Source: Cyprinodon diabolis (lineage: Eukaryota > Chordata > Actinopteri > Cyprinodontiformes > Cyprinodontidae). Taken from it: a stretch of 64,000 bases of DNA. The stretch lies in NCBI GenBank assembly GCA_030533445.1, contig CM060064.1, forward strand, positions 771,416-835,415, written 5' to 3'. The notes beneath the pieces are model-generated. The model was not told where the DNA came from. It saw nothing but the letters and a program-made list of their open reading frames with translations, and ran no database searches. The position numbers and the translations under genes were made by a program. Positions 35,653 through 46,098 of this stretch are shown here, in pieces; the first letter of the stretch is position 1, and each line of letters begins with the position of its first letter.

Positions 35653-38600
35653 GCTCTGAGCCGGTACCACAGTACCACCCTGAGCTGGTACCACCAACCG
35701 CTCTGAGCCGGTACCACGGTACCACCCTGAGCTGGTACCACCAACCGCTCTGAGCCGGTACCACGGTACCACCCTGAGCTGGTACCACCAACCGCTCTGA
35801 GCTGGTACCACAGTACCACCCTGAGCTGGTACCACCAACCGCTCTGAGCCCGTACCATGGTACCACCCTGAGCTGGTACCACGGTACCACCAACCGCCCT
35901 GAGCTGGTACCACAGTACCACCCTGAGCTGGTACCACCAACCGCTCTGAGCTGGTACCACAGTACCACCCTGAGCTGGTACCACCAACCGCTCTGAGCCC
36001 GTACCATGGTACCACCCTGAGCTGGTACCACGGTACCACCAACCGCCCTGAGCTGGTACCACCAACCAATCTGAGCAGGTACCACGGTACCACCAACCGT
36101 CCTGAGCCGGTAACACCAAACGCCCTGAGACGGTACCACGGTACCACCAACCGCTCTGAGCTGGTACCACCAACCGCTCTGAGCCGGTACCACAGTACCA
36201 CCCTGAGCTGGTACAACCAACCGCTCTGAGCCCGTATCATGGTACCACCCTGAGCTGGTACCACGGTACCACCAACCGCCCTGAGCTGGTACCACCAACC
36301 AATCTGAGCAGGTACCACGGTACCACCAACCAGCCTGAGCCGGTAACACCAAACGCCCTGAGACGGTACAACGGTACCACCAACCGCTCTGAGCCGGTAC
36401 CACCAACCATCCTGAGCTGGTACCATCAACCACCCTGAGCCGGTACCACGGTAGCACCAACCGCTCTGAGCTGGTACCACCAACAGTCCTGAGCTGGTAC
36501 CACCAACCATCCTGAGCTGGTACCACGGTACCACCAACCATCCTGAGCTGGTACCACGGTACCACCAACCATCCTGAGCTGGTACCACAGTACCACACTG
36601 AGCCAGTACCACCAACCGCCCTGAGCCGGTAACACCAAACGCCCTGAGACGGTACCACGGTACCACAAACCGCTCTGAGCCGGTACCACCAACCATCCTG
36701 AGCTGGTACCATCAACCACCCTGAGCCAGTATCACGGTACCACCAACCATCCTGAGCCGGTACCACGGTACCACCAACCGCTCTGAGCCGGTACCACCAA
36801 CCATCCTGAGCTGGTACCATCAACCACCCTGAGCCAGTACCACGGTACCACCAACCGCCCTGAGCTGGTACCACCAACCATCCTTAGCCGGTACTACCAA
36901 ACGCCCTGAGACGGTACCACGGTACCACCAACCGCTCTGAGCCGGTACCACCAACAATCCTGAGCTGGTACCATCAACCACCCTGAGCCAGTACCACGGT
37001 ACCACCAACCGTCCTGAGCTGGTGCCACGGTACCACCAACCATCCTGAGCCGGTACCACCAAACGCCCTGAGACGGTACCACGGTACCACCAACCGCTCT
37101 GAGCCGGTACCACCAACCATCCTGAGCTGGTACCATCAACCACCCTGAGCTGGTACCACGGTACCACCAACCGCTCTGAGCTGGTACCACCAACAGTCCT
37201 GAGCTGGTACCACGGTACCACCAAACGCCCTGAGACGGTACCACGGTACCACCAACCGCCCTGAGCTGGTACCAACAACCAATCTGAGCAGGTACCACCG
37301 TACCACCAACCGCCCTGAGCCGGTAACACCAAACGCCCTGAGACGGTACCACGGTACCACAAAACGCTCTGAGCCGGTACCACCAACCATCCTGAGCTGG
37401 TACCATCAACCACCCTGAGCCAGTACCACCAAACGCCCTGAGACGGTACCACGGTACCACCAACCGCTCTGAGCCGGTACCACCAACCATCCTGAGCCGG
37501 TACCACCAAACGCCCTGAGACGGTACCACGGTACCACCAACCGCTCTGAGCCGGTACCACCAACCATCCTGAGCCGGTACCACCAAACGCCCTGAGACGG
37601 TACCACGGTACCACCAACCGCTCTGAGCCGGTACCACCAACCATCCTGAGCTGGTACCATCAACCACCCTGAGCCGGTACCACGGTACCACCAACCGCTC
37701 TGAGCTGGTACCACCAACAGTCCTGAGCTGGTACCACGGTACCACCAACCATCCTGAGCTGGTTCCACGGTACCACCAACCGCCCTGAGCTGGTACCACC
37801 AACCATCATGAGCTGGTACCATCAACCACCCTGAGCCAGTACCACCAAACGCCCTGAGACGGTACCACGGTACCACCAACCGCTCTGAGCCGGTACCACC
37901 AACCATCCTGAGCCGGTACCACCAAACGCCCTGAGACGGTACCACGGTACCACCAACCATCCTGAGCCGGTACCACCAACCATCCTGAGCTGGTACCATC
38001 AACCAACCTGAGCCGGTACCACGGTACCACCAACCTGAGCCGGTACCACGGTACCACCAACCGCTCTGAGCTGGTACCACCAACAGTCCTGAGCTGGTAC
38101 CACCAACCATCCTGAGCTGGTACCACGGTACCACCAACCATCCTGAGCTGGTACCACAGTACCACACTGAGCTAGTACCACCAACCGCTCTGAGCCGGTA
38201 CCACCAACCGCCCTGAGCTGGTACCACCAACCATCCTGAGCTGGTACCACTGTACCACCAACCGCCCTGAGCTGGTACCACCAAACGCCCTGAGACGGTA
38301 CCACCAACCATCCTGAGCTGGTACCACCAACAGTCCTGAGCTGGTACCACTGTACCACCAACCATCCTGAGCTGGTACCACGGTACCACCAACCGCCCAG
38401 AGCTGGTACCACCAACCATCCTGACTGGAACCACGGTACCACCAACCATCCTGAGCCGGTACCACCAACCATTCTGAGCTGGTACCACGGTACCACCAAC
38501 CATCCTGAGCCAGAACCACCAAACGCCCTGAGACGGTACCACCAACCATCCTGAGCTGGTACCACGGTACCACCAACCGCCCAGAGCTGGTACCACCAAC

Positions 38601-40709
38601 CATCCTGACTGGAACCACGGTACCACCAACCATCCTGAGCTGGTACCATCAACCACCCTGAGCTGGTACCACGGTACCACCAACCGCTCTGAGCTGGTAC
38701 CACCAACAGTCCTGAGCTGGTACCACGGTACCACCAAACGCCCTGAGACGGTACCACGGTACCACCAACCGCTCTGAGCCGGTACCACCAACCATCCTGA
38801 GCTGGTACCACCGACCGCCCTGAGCTGGTACCACGGTACCACCAACCACCCTGAGCTGGTACCACCAACAGTCCTGAGCCGGTACCACCAACCGCCCTGA
38901 GCTGGTACCACCGCACCACCAACCACCCTGAGCTGGTACCACCAACCGCCCTGAGCCGGTACCACCGCACCACCAACCACCCTGAGCTGGTACCACCAAC
39001 CGCCCTGAGCCGGTACCACCAACCATTCTGAGCTGATACCATCAACCACCCTGAGCCGGTACCACGGTACCACCAACAGCCCTGAGCTGGTACTACCAAA
39101 TGCCCTGAGACGGTACCATGGTACCACCAACCGCTCTGAGCCGGTACCACCAACCATCCTGAGCTGATACCATCAACCACCCTGAGCCGGTACCACGGTA
39201 CCACCAACCGCTCTGAGCCGGTACCACCAACCATCCTGAGCTGATACCATCAACCATCCTGAGCTGGTACCACGGTACCACCAACCATCCTGAGCTGGTA
39301 CCACAGTACCACACTGAGCTAATACCACCAACCGCTCTGAGCCGGTACCACGGTACCACCAACCGCCCTGAGCTGGTACCACCAACCATCCTGAGCTGGT
39401 ACCACTGTACCACCAACCGCCCTGAGCTGGTACCACCAAACGCCCTGAGACGGTACCACCAACCATCCTGAGCTGGTACCACCAACTGCCCTGAGCTGGT
39501 ACCACCAACAGTCCTGAGCTGGTACCACGGTACCACCAACCGCCCTGAGCTGGTACCACGGTACCACCAACCGCCCTGAGCTGGTACCACCAACCATCCT
39601 GACTGGAACCACGGTACCACCAACCATCCTGAGCTGGTACCACCAACCATTCTGAGCTGGTACCACGGTACCACCAACCATCCTGAGCCAGTACCACCAA
39701 ACGCCCTGAGACGGTACCACGGTACCACCAACCGCTCTGAGCCGGTACCACCAACCATCCTGAGCTGGTACCACCAACCGCCCTGAGCTGGTACCACGGT
39801 ACCACCAACCACCCTGAGCTGGTACCACCAACAGTCCTGAGCCGGTACCACCAACCGCCCTGAGCTGGTACCACCGCACCACCAACCACCCTGAGCTGGT
39901 ACCACCAACCGCCCTGAGCTGGTACCACCAACAGTCCTGAGCTGGTACCACGGTACCACCAACCATCCTGACTGGAACCACGGTACCACCAACCATCCTG
40001 ACTGGAACCACGGTACCACCAACCATCCTGAGCTGGTACCACCAACCATTCTGAGCTGGTACCACGGTACCACCAACCATCCTGAGCCAGAACCACCAAA
40101 CGCCCTGAGACGGTACCACGGTACCACCAACCGCTCTGAGCCGGTACCACCAACCATCCTGAGCTGGTACCACCAACCGCCCTGAGCTGGTACCACGGTA
40201 CCACCAACCACCCTGAGCTGGTACCACCAACAGTCCTGAGCCGGTACCACCAACAGTCCTGAGCCGGTACCACCAACCGCCCTGAGCTGGTACCACGGTA
40301 CCACCAACCACCCTGAGCTGGTACCACCAACCACCCTGAGCCTGTATCACGGTACCATCAACCCCCCCGAGCGGGTAACACCAACCGCCCTGAGCTGGTA
40401 CCACGATACCACCAACCACCCTGAGATGGTACCACCAACCACCCCCCTGAGATGGTACCATCAACCGCCCTGAGCTGGTACCACGGTACCACCAACCGCC
40501 CTGAGCCGGTTCCACCAAACGCCCTGAGCCGGTACCTCGGTACCATCAACCGCCCTGAGCTGGTACCACCAACCGCTCTGAGCTGGTACCACCAACCGCC
40601 CTGAGACGGTACCACCAACCGCTCTGAGCCGGTACCACCAACCACCCTGAGCCGGTACCACCAACCGCCCACAGCCGGTACCACCAACCGCCCTGAGACG
40701 TTACCACCA
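35653..40709. repeat. Minisatellite 5: 23/31-bp unit, 5.1 kb
   Basis: This is a tandem array of a 23-bp unit (gagctggtaccaccaaccg plus ccct or ctct). It alternates irregularly with a 31-bp form that carries an extra 8 bp, ggtaccac. The GGTACC palindrome recurs in nearly all units. Minus-strand frames of up to 583 codons (WLVVPAQ, GGWWYRGTSSG type) are by-products of the repeat. The array takes up 81 % of the intron between exons A and B and starts 162 bp from the acceptor of exon B. Confidence 0.97.
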
Positions 40710-41711
40710 TTGGCACATCATCATCACCACCATAAGCTCCGTTTAATTCTAAGCAGTTTTCTCCATGGTGCTCTGACGGTGTTGACCTCCCTCCCATCAC
40801 CATAATCATCAGCTGCTTTCACAGCTTCTCTTTGAGTTTATTTCCATTAATATGAGGCCATAAAGCTGCTTCTACATTCACGCCTCTACGGGATCAGCAG
40901 GATGCTTCATGCAGGGGTCGGTCAGCGCCGGGCCGCATGGCCTCCATCCTGCCATCTAAGCCCCGCCCAGCTCTAATGAGCTCAGCTTTTCTCAGAGCTT
41001 TTCTAAACAAATTAGACTTCCTCCTGGGATTAGGCAGGAAGTGAAGGATGTTCCTCTCTTGGTCCTTCTCCCATATAGACCCAGCCACATTCAGAGATTT
41101 AGAACTGCGCCTAAAACATGAAAAAATATCATGTTTTAGTCCAAACATTAAATATATCAGAAAAGCACAAATATATTAAATGTTATGGATGTTCAGATCC
41201 AATACAGTTATTAGAAGCTGACTGGTGCCAGAACCGGACCGATATCTGAACCTGTCCGATACCAGAAATAAAGATCTGAAATCTGGGCAGCATGTTCCCT
41301 CAGCATCCAACCAGAAAGCCTGTGGCTGGCGAACCATCAGAGTATAAACCATGTCCACCATGTCTGAAAAGCTATGTCTGCTCCTCCCTCAGAACATCAC
41401 CATGAAGGTGAACGACCCAAACCCAGCCGCAGCTCTGGTTCCGTACCACCAGGTTCCATGTCTGCTCCTCCCTCAGAACATTACCATGAAGGTTTGTTCA
41501 TCTAAGATGCCGACAGATGATCCTCCATGTTCTACAGGAGACGCTGTCCATCAGAAGGAAACCTGAACGACCCAAACCCGGCCGCAGCTCTGATTCCGTA
41601 CCACCAGGTTCCATGTCTGGTTCTACTCCCGATAGAATCCTGGACTGGACCAAAGTCCTGGTTTGGTCCAGAACTGGACCCACATCTAGTGGTTCTGAAA
41701 GCAGGACTTAC
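40710..41711. other. cdk14 intron A-B, unique part next to exon A
   Basis: This is non-coding sequence containing two near copies of a segment with tatgtctgctcctccctcag and attccgtaccaccaggttcc-like words (about 41370-41470, 41458-41620), suggesting a small local duplication. No exon is seen. Confidence 0.5.
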
Positions 41712-41957
41712 AGAACTGGGGCTGGAGTGGCGGCGCAGCTTGGGAGACTCTTTTCCAGATGAGGAGCTCTTGGCGTTGATGCAGGCATTGTTCTCTGAAT
41801 GGACCCTCTTCACCTGGCTGGCGGGTTTCTCGAACGGGTCGAAGCCACTCTGCGTGCGCTGAACTCTGACCTTTTTGTCCTCAGGGATGGTGTCCAGGGG
41901 TTTGATGACCGAGTCTGTTCCCTGGCAGCCGCGTGTGGACATCTTTGTGACGCATAT
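41712..41957 (-). CDS. cdk14: cdk14 exon A: N-terminal regulatory region
   Basis: This 246-nt exon has 82 codons and phase 0 at both ends. The acceptor is a pyrimidine run ending in ggcag at 41958, and the donor is gtaagtcc from 41711. It begins ICVTKMSTRGCQG and ends RRHSSPSS, matching my recollection of the region N-terminal to the CDK14 kinase domain. It includes the conserved stretch DTIPEDKKVRVQRTQ and the Ser-rich FDPFEKPASQVKRVHSENN. This part is outside the kinase fold and is known as a phosphorylated region that binds 14-3-3 and cyclin Y. The preceding exon, which carries the initiator Met in the known long isoform, is not visible upstream to 46 kb and beyond that lies repeat. The internal Met six codons in could serve as a start for a short isoform, but nothing here shows it. 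Confidence 0.93.
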
Positions 41958-43327
41958 CTGCCAAAGAGACAGAGAGCAGGATCAGAGTCAGGAACACAGA
42001 AATAGAGGGAAACCAGAGCGGACTGGACCGGACCAGGCAGAACCAGACCAGGCAGAAACGGACCAGGCTGGACCGGCTTCACCTGTGTGCCACAGGGTGT
42101 GGGTCTGCCGTTCCAGACAGAACCTCCATCACACGGAACATCACAGTCTCTAACAGAGCATCTTACCAGTGGCTGCTGCGCGGTGGACTCCGTGAGACGG
42201 ACATAAAGGACTCAGGCAGCATGACATGTTTTTGCCACGGCTCCCTTCAAATTAAATATTTAAGCCGGGCTCCACGGCAGCAACTTCTAATTACTCTGAC
42301 ACACAGCAGGAGTCATCTTGCAGCTCATTGCTTTGTTGACTAACAGCCAGGCTTTCCCACAGCAACCCTTCCCTCACCTAAACGAAGCGATCAGGACATC
42401 AGCCGGACCTGATGAGCCTGCAGACCCGTTCTGGGTCCAGGTCCCTGAAACCAACTGAAGGAAAAGCTGACAGACATGGAGCAGTTAGAGTCCAGTTCCG
42501 TTCATGTTTTAGTCATAGACCCAAAACGTCATCAACAAAGGAGCCTCTTTCCTCCAGCTAAATGCAGCTGCTAACATTGAAGTGTTACTCAGCATGTAAC
42601 CAGCAACCAACCAAAGACAATGGACCCAGTTCAGTCCACCCCCTGTGTGTGTGTGTGTGTGTGGACGGGGGGGATATAGTGATATAGATAGTTTCACAAG
42701 CCTGGCGAGGACTGACACCATTTGCTTAGCAACGATACTCTCAGGAGATGTAGGGTTTCAGTTACAATCATTTAGGAATACCAAGAAAATCTACTAAAAC
42801 ATCAGGGTAGAAATAACTAAAGATTTGCTCTAATGACTCGGGGACGTCCAGGTCTAGGAAGAGTTCTGCTCGTCCCAAACTTCTTCCATTGGAGGATGAT
42901 GGAGCCGCTGAGGAACCTGTTTAGGAACCTTGGCCTGATGTGAGCCTGGCCTCAGTCTCGGAGCTCCTTTCCTTCCCCCTCATGGTTCTGCTTTGCTCTG
43001 TGAGCTCTTCTATAGACAGCTGTGCTCCTTTCCTCATTAGGTCCAGTCAGGTTCATTAAACACAGCTGGACTCCAATGAAGGAGCAGAACCATCTGAAGG
43101 AGGATCAGAATGAGAGTTAAATATGAGAGTCACAGCAAAGGGTCTGAAAACTTATGGCCAGGTGATATTTCTACATTTCTGTTTATTTCTGCCAGGATGG
43201 GGAGCTGAGTGAATATTAATCAGAAGTTAAATAAACTTTATTGATTTTAGCAAATAGGTGAAATGAAACAAAGAGTGAGAAATTTAAAGGGGTCCGAATA
43301 CTTTCCAATCCACTGTGTGTGTATATA
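41958..43327. other. cdk14 intron upstream of exon A, first part
   Basis: This is non-coding sequence with a (TG)n microsatellite at 42644-42663. The stretch 42840-43320, ending in ggggtccgaatactttcc, resembles the terminal part of a widespread teleost DNA element (the recalled form ends in GAATACTTTCC...CACTGTA). I cannot assign a class. Confidence 0.45.
42644..42663. repeat. (TG)n microsatellite
   Basis: A run of about ten TG dinucleotides. Confidence 0.9.
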
Positions 43328-43329
43328 TA

Positions 43330-43355
43330 CACTCACCGGCCACTTTATTAGGTAC
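43330..43355. repeat. Left terminal inverted repeat of Tc1/mariner element
   Basis: The inner 20 bases are ccggccactttattaggtac, matching the reverse complement of 44525-44544 exactly. Confidence 0.93.
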
Positions 43356-43361
43356 CCCATG

Positions 43362-44402
43362 CTAGTAACGGGTTGGACCCCCTTTTGCCTTCAGAACTGC
43401 CTCAATTCTTGGTGGCATAGATTCAACAAGGTGCTGGAAGCATTCCTCAGGGAGTTTGGTCCATATTGACATGATGGCATCACACAGTTGCCGCAGATTT
43501 GTCGGCTGCACATCCATGATGCGAATCTCCCGTTCCACCACATCCCAAAGATGCTCTATTGGATTGAGATCTGGTGACTGTGGAGGCCATTTGAGTACAG
43601 TGAACTCATTGTCATGTTCAAGAAACCAGTCTGAGATGATTCCAGCTTTATGACATGGCGCATTATCCTGCTGAAAGTAGCCATCAGAAGTTGGGTACAT
43701 TGTGGTCATAAAGGGATGGACATGGTCAGCAACAATACTCAGGTAGGCTGTGGCGTTGCAACGATGCTCAATTGGTACCAAGGGGCCCAAAGAGTGCCAA
43801 GAAAATCTTCCCCACACCATGACACCACCACCACCAGCCTGAACCGTTGATACAAGGCAGGATGGATCCATGCTTTCATGTTGTAGACGCCAAATTCTGA
43901 CCCTACCATCCGAATGTCGCAGCAGAAATCCAGACTCATCAGACCAGGCAACGTTTTTCCAATCTTCTATTGTCCAATTTCCATGAGCTTGTGCAAATTG
44001 TAGCCTCAGTTTCCTGTTCTTAGCTGAAAGGAGTGGCACCCGGTGTGGTCTTCTGCTGCTGTAGCCCATCTGCCTCAAAGTTCCACGTACTGTGCGTTCA
44101 GAGATGCTCTTCTGCCCACCTTGGTTGTAACGGGTGGTTATTTGAGTCACTGTTGCCCTTCTATCAGCTCCAACCAGTCTGGCCATTCTCCTCTGACCTC
44201 TGGCATCAACAAGGCATTTCCGCCCACAGAACTGCCGCTCACTGGATGTTTTTTCTTTTTCGGACCATTCTCTGTAAACCCTAGAGATGGTTGTGCGTGA
44301 AAATCCCAGTAGATCAGCAGTTTCTGAAATACTCAGACCAGCCCTTCTGGCACCAACAATCATGCCACATTCAAAGTCACTCAAATCACCTTTCTTCCCC
44401 AT
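43362..44402 (-). CDS. Tc1/mariner transposase, intact, 346 aa
   Basis: DDE transposase for cut-and-paste movement into TA sites. The protein starts [20 protein letters not shown], with an N-terminal helix-turn-helix ([18 protein letters not shown], residues 26-43). A GRK-type hook follows near residue 60, then a second DNA-binding half around [17 protein letters not shown]. The catalytic domain has D155 (AWSDESGF), D246 ([10 protein letters not shown]) and E283 ([12 protein letters not shown]). D246 and E283 are separated by 36 residues, which makes it DD36E rather than the DD34E of classical Tc1. It has the expected length (about 340-350 aa), no stop or frameshift and ends GGPTRY. The start is the only Met that keeps the N-terminal helices. 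An intact copy implies recent insertion and possibly an active enzyme. Confidence 0.95.
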   Translation of the reverse strand: MGKKGDLSDFECGMIVGARRAGLSISETADLLGFSRTTISRVYREWSEKEKTSSERQFCGRKCLVDARGQRRMARLVGADRRATVTQITTRYNQGGQKSISERTVRGTLRQMGYSSRRPHRVPLLSAKNRKLRLQFAQAHGNWTIEDWKNVAWSDESGFLLRHSDGRVRIWRLQHESMDPSCLVSTVQAGGGGVMVWGRFSWHSLGPLVPIEHRCNATAYLSIVADHVHPFMTTMYPTSDGYFQQDNAPCHKAGIISDWFLEHDNEFTVLKWPPQSPDLNPIEHLWDVVEREIRIMDVQPTNLRQLCDAIMSIWTKLPEECFQHLVESMPPRIEAVLKAKGGPTRY

Positions 44403-44524
44403 ACTGATGCTCGCTTTGAACTGCAGGAGATTGTCTTGACCATGTCTACATGCCTAAATGCACTGAGTTGCCGCCATGTGATTGGCTGCTTAGAAGTTAA
44501 GTGTTAAAGAGCAGTTGGACAGGT

Positions 44525-44552
44525 GTACCTAATAAAGTGGCCGGTGAGTGTG
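44525..44552. repeat. Right terminal inverted repeat of Tc1/mariner element
   Basis: gtacctaataaagtggccgg is the exact inverse of the left repeat core, with a two-base insertion near the outer end. Confidence 0.93.
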
Positions 44553-44556
44553 TATG

Positions 44557-44577
44557 CATATATATATATATATATAT
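44557..44577. repeat. (TA)n microsatellite beside the transposon
   Basis: About ten TA dinucleotides lie directly outside the right end of the Tc1/mariner element, consistent with its TA target preference. Confidence 0.85.
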
Positions 44578-46098
44578 TAGTCCTTTGGAGCGTGACCTAA
44601 AGAAAGAATCCAACGTGCTAAAGTTGGTTAGCTTTCAGGCCCCAACAGTCTGCAAGTGAAACAGCCACTCAATCCATTCGTCTCTCTGGCGCTTTGACGT
44701 CTAACGCTCCTCCACCAGAGCCTAGAACTCGATCAGATAGATGTCACTGATAGGAGCAAGCTTAGAAGTCGTGCTGGTGAGTCGGGTTTCCTAGAGAGCG
44801 TCCTCTTAGGTGTCCTTCCCTCGCTGAGTAAAAGATGTTTGAAACGATCCGTTTCCTGCCTGTTGCTGAGATTCGTAGTAAACGCCTCAAACATGGTGTC
44901 GCAGTGACAGAATCAGCACAGCATCACAACCCAGACCCCCTCACAGACCTTCAGCCTGGCTGCCTGCTCACAGTCAGCCATCGAGGTCAGAGAGCAACGG
45001 CTGCAGGAATCTACAACCATCATCTGCATCTCCACCTGCTTGGATTCTTCCTGAGGAGGGACCTGCTGCCGACTCAGAGGAGCAGCCAGTTTAGGAGGGA
45101 TGGGTGGGTGGGGTGGGGGTTGGGACGGAGGGGCTAGGGTTGGAGGGCGAGCGTCCCACACAGATGACCCAGCAGCAACTGCACTGTTTTCTCATTTGTA
45201 ATTAATGGCGCGGCTGCAGCGACCCGCCGCCGCTCAGGGATAAGTTCTATTCATCTCAGCTCATAGCTGTCATCCAGTAATGGAGAATGTGGGCAGAAAC
45301 ACAGCAGGAAGTCCGGGCTAATTCAACTATTAGCATGAATGATGACCACCGCCACAGAGGCCATAAAACAACAATCAGCCATAAAGCCTGCAGCCGCGTT
45401 ACAAGCAGCAGCTATAGGAGGTGGTTTCCATCACACTGAGGCGAAGCGACGGTACCTGCTGCCGAGGCTGAAGCTCCTCCTCCTCCTCCTCCTCCTCCTC
45501 ACGCCGGCCTCTTCCTCATAGTCTCAGCAGCAGAACAGCCCTGCATGCATGAGGCTGCATATGACGGCGCCTTAGGAGGCCTGTACGACGGCGAGGGTTG
45601 GGCTTAAGGTGAGTAACAATCAGTTTATCTCTAATCCTGTGAAAGTTCAGAGCCAGCATCAGGTCCCAGCAGCTGCTCTACATTCAGCCACCTTCACCAT
45701 CAAATAAGCTGCAGAGCAGAAATCAGCCATAAGCACCGACCATGCTGCTGCTCCCTCTGCCTCTGCTCTGGGCGCCAGCAGAACAACATTAAACACGTTT
45801 CAACACTTGATTTCTCACTCCAGCCCTTTAACAAAGGTCTGCTGCCTTGCTGGAAGGAAGAGCATAGATCCATGTATGCTAGACTGGACAGGAGCCAGAG
45901 ATGGGAGCTGATGGAGAATGATCTAAACAAGTGGCTACTTTGATGGAAGAAACGGATCTCTGGCAGAACTCCACAGACCAACTGAGAGGTTCTGGAAGCA
46001 GTCGAGAGAACGGCGTGCTGGCTTCACGCCATCAGCAGTCATGCAGCATGACTAATTACCCATCGCCAATGATGAGAACGCATCGATGGTTGTATCAT
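44578..46098. other. cdk14 upstream intron, unique part
   Basis: This is non-coding sequence with a (CTC)n run near 45475-45501 and a GGGTGGG-rich stretch near 45098-45140. No exon is found; in particular I do not see the N-terminal exon of cdk14. Confidence 0.5.

Larger units (their letters stand above)
43328..44554 (-). mobile_element. Tc1/mariner element, nearly complete, DD36E type
   Basis: The terminal inverted repeats are ccggccactttattaggtac at the left (43336-43355, preceded by tacactca) and its reverse complement at the right (44525-44544, followed by tgagtgtgta). The right end has two extra bases (cacactca against cactca in the same orientation). TA flanks both sides, though these lie in TA-rich runs (ta at 43322-43329 and 44557-44577), so the duplication cannot be separated from background. 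The element is about 1.2 kb with one complete transposase gene. It sits in the intron upstream of cdk14 exon A, in the same orientation as cdk14. Confidence 0.93.

Noticed and set aside
41498..41862. Plus-strand open frames across exon A
   Set aside because: They are antisense shadows of the coding exon and of neighbouring intron sequence, with no family likeness.
43456..44300. Plus-strand open frames over the transposon
   Set aside because: They are shadows opposite the intact transposase gene.
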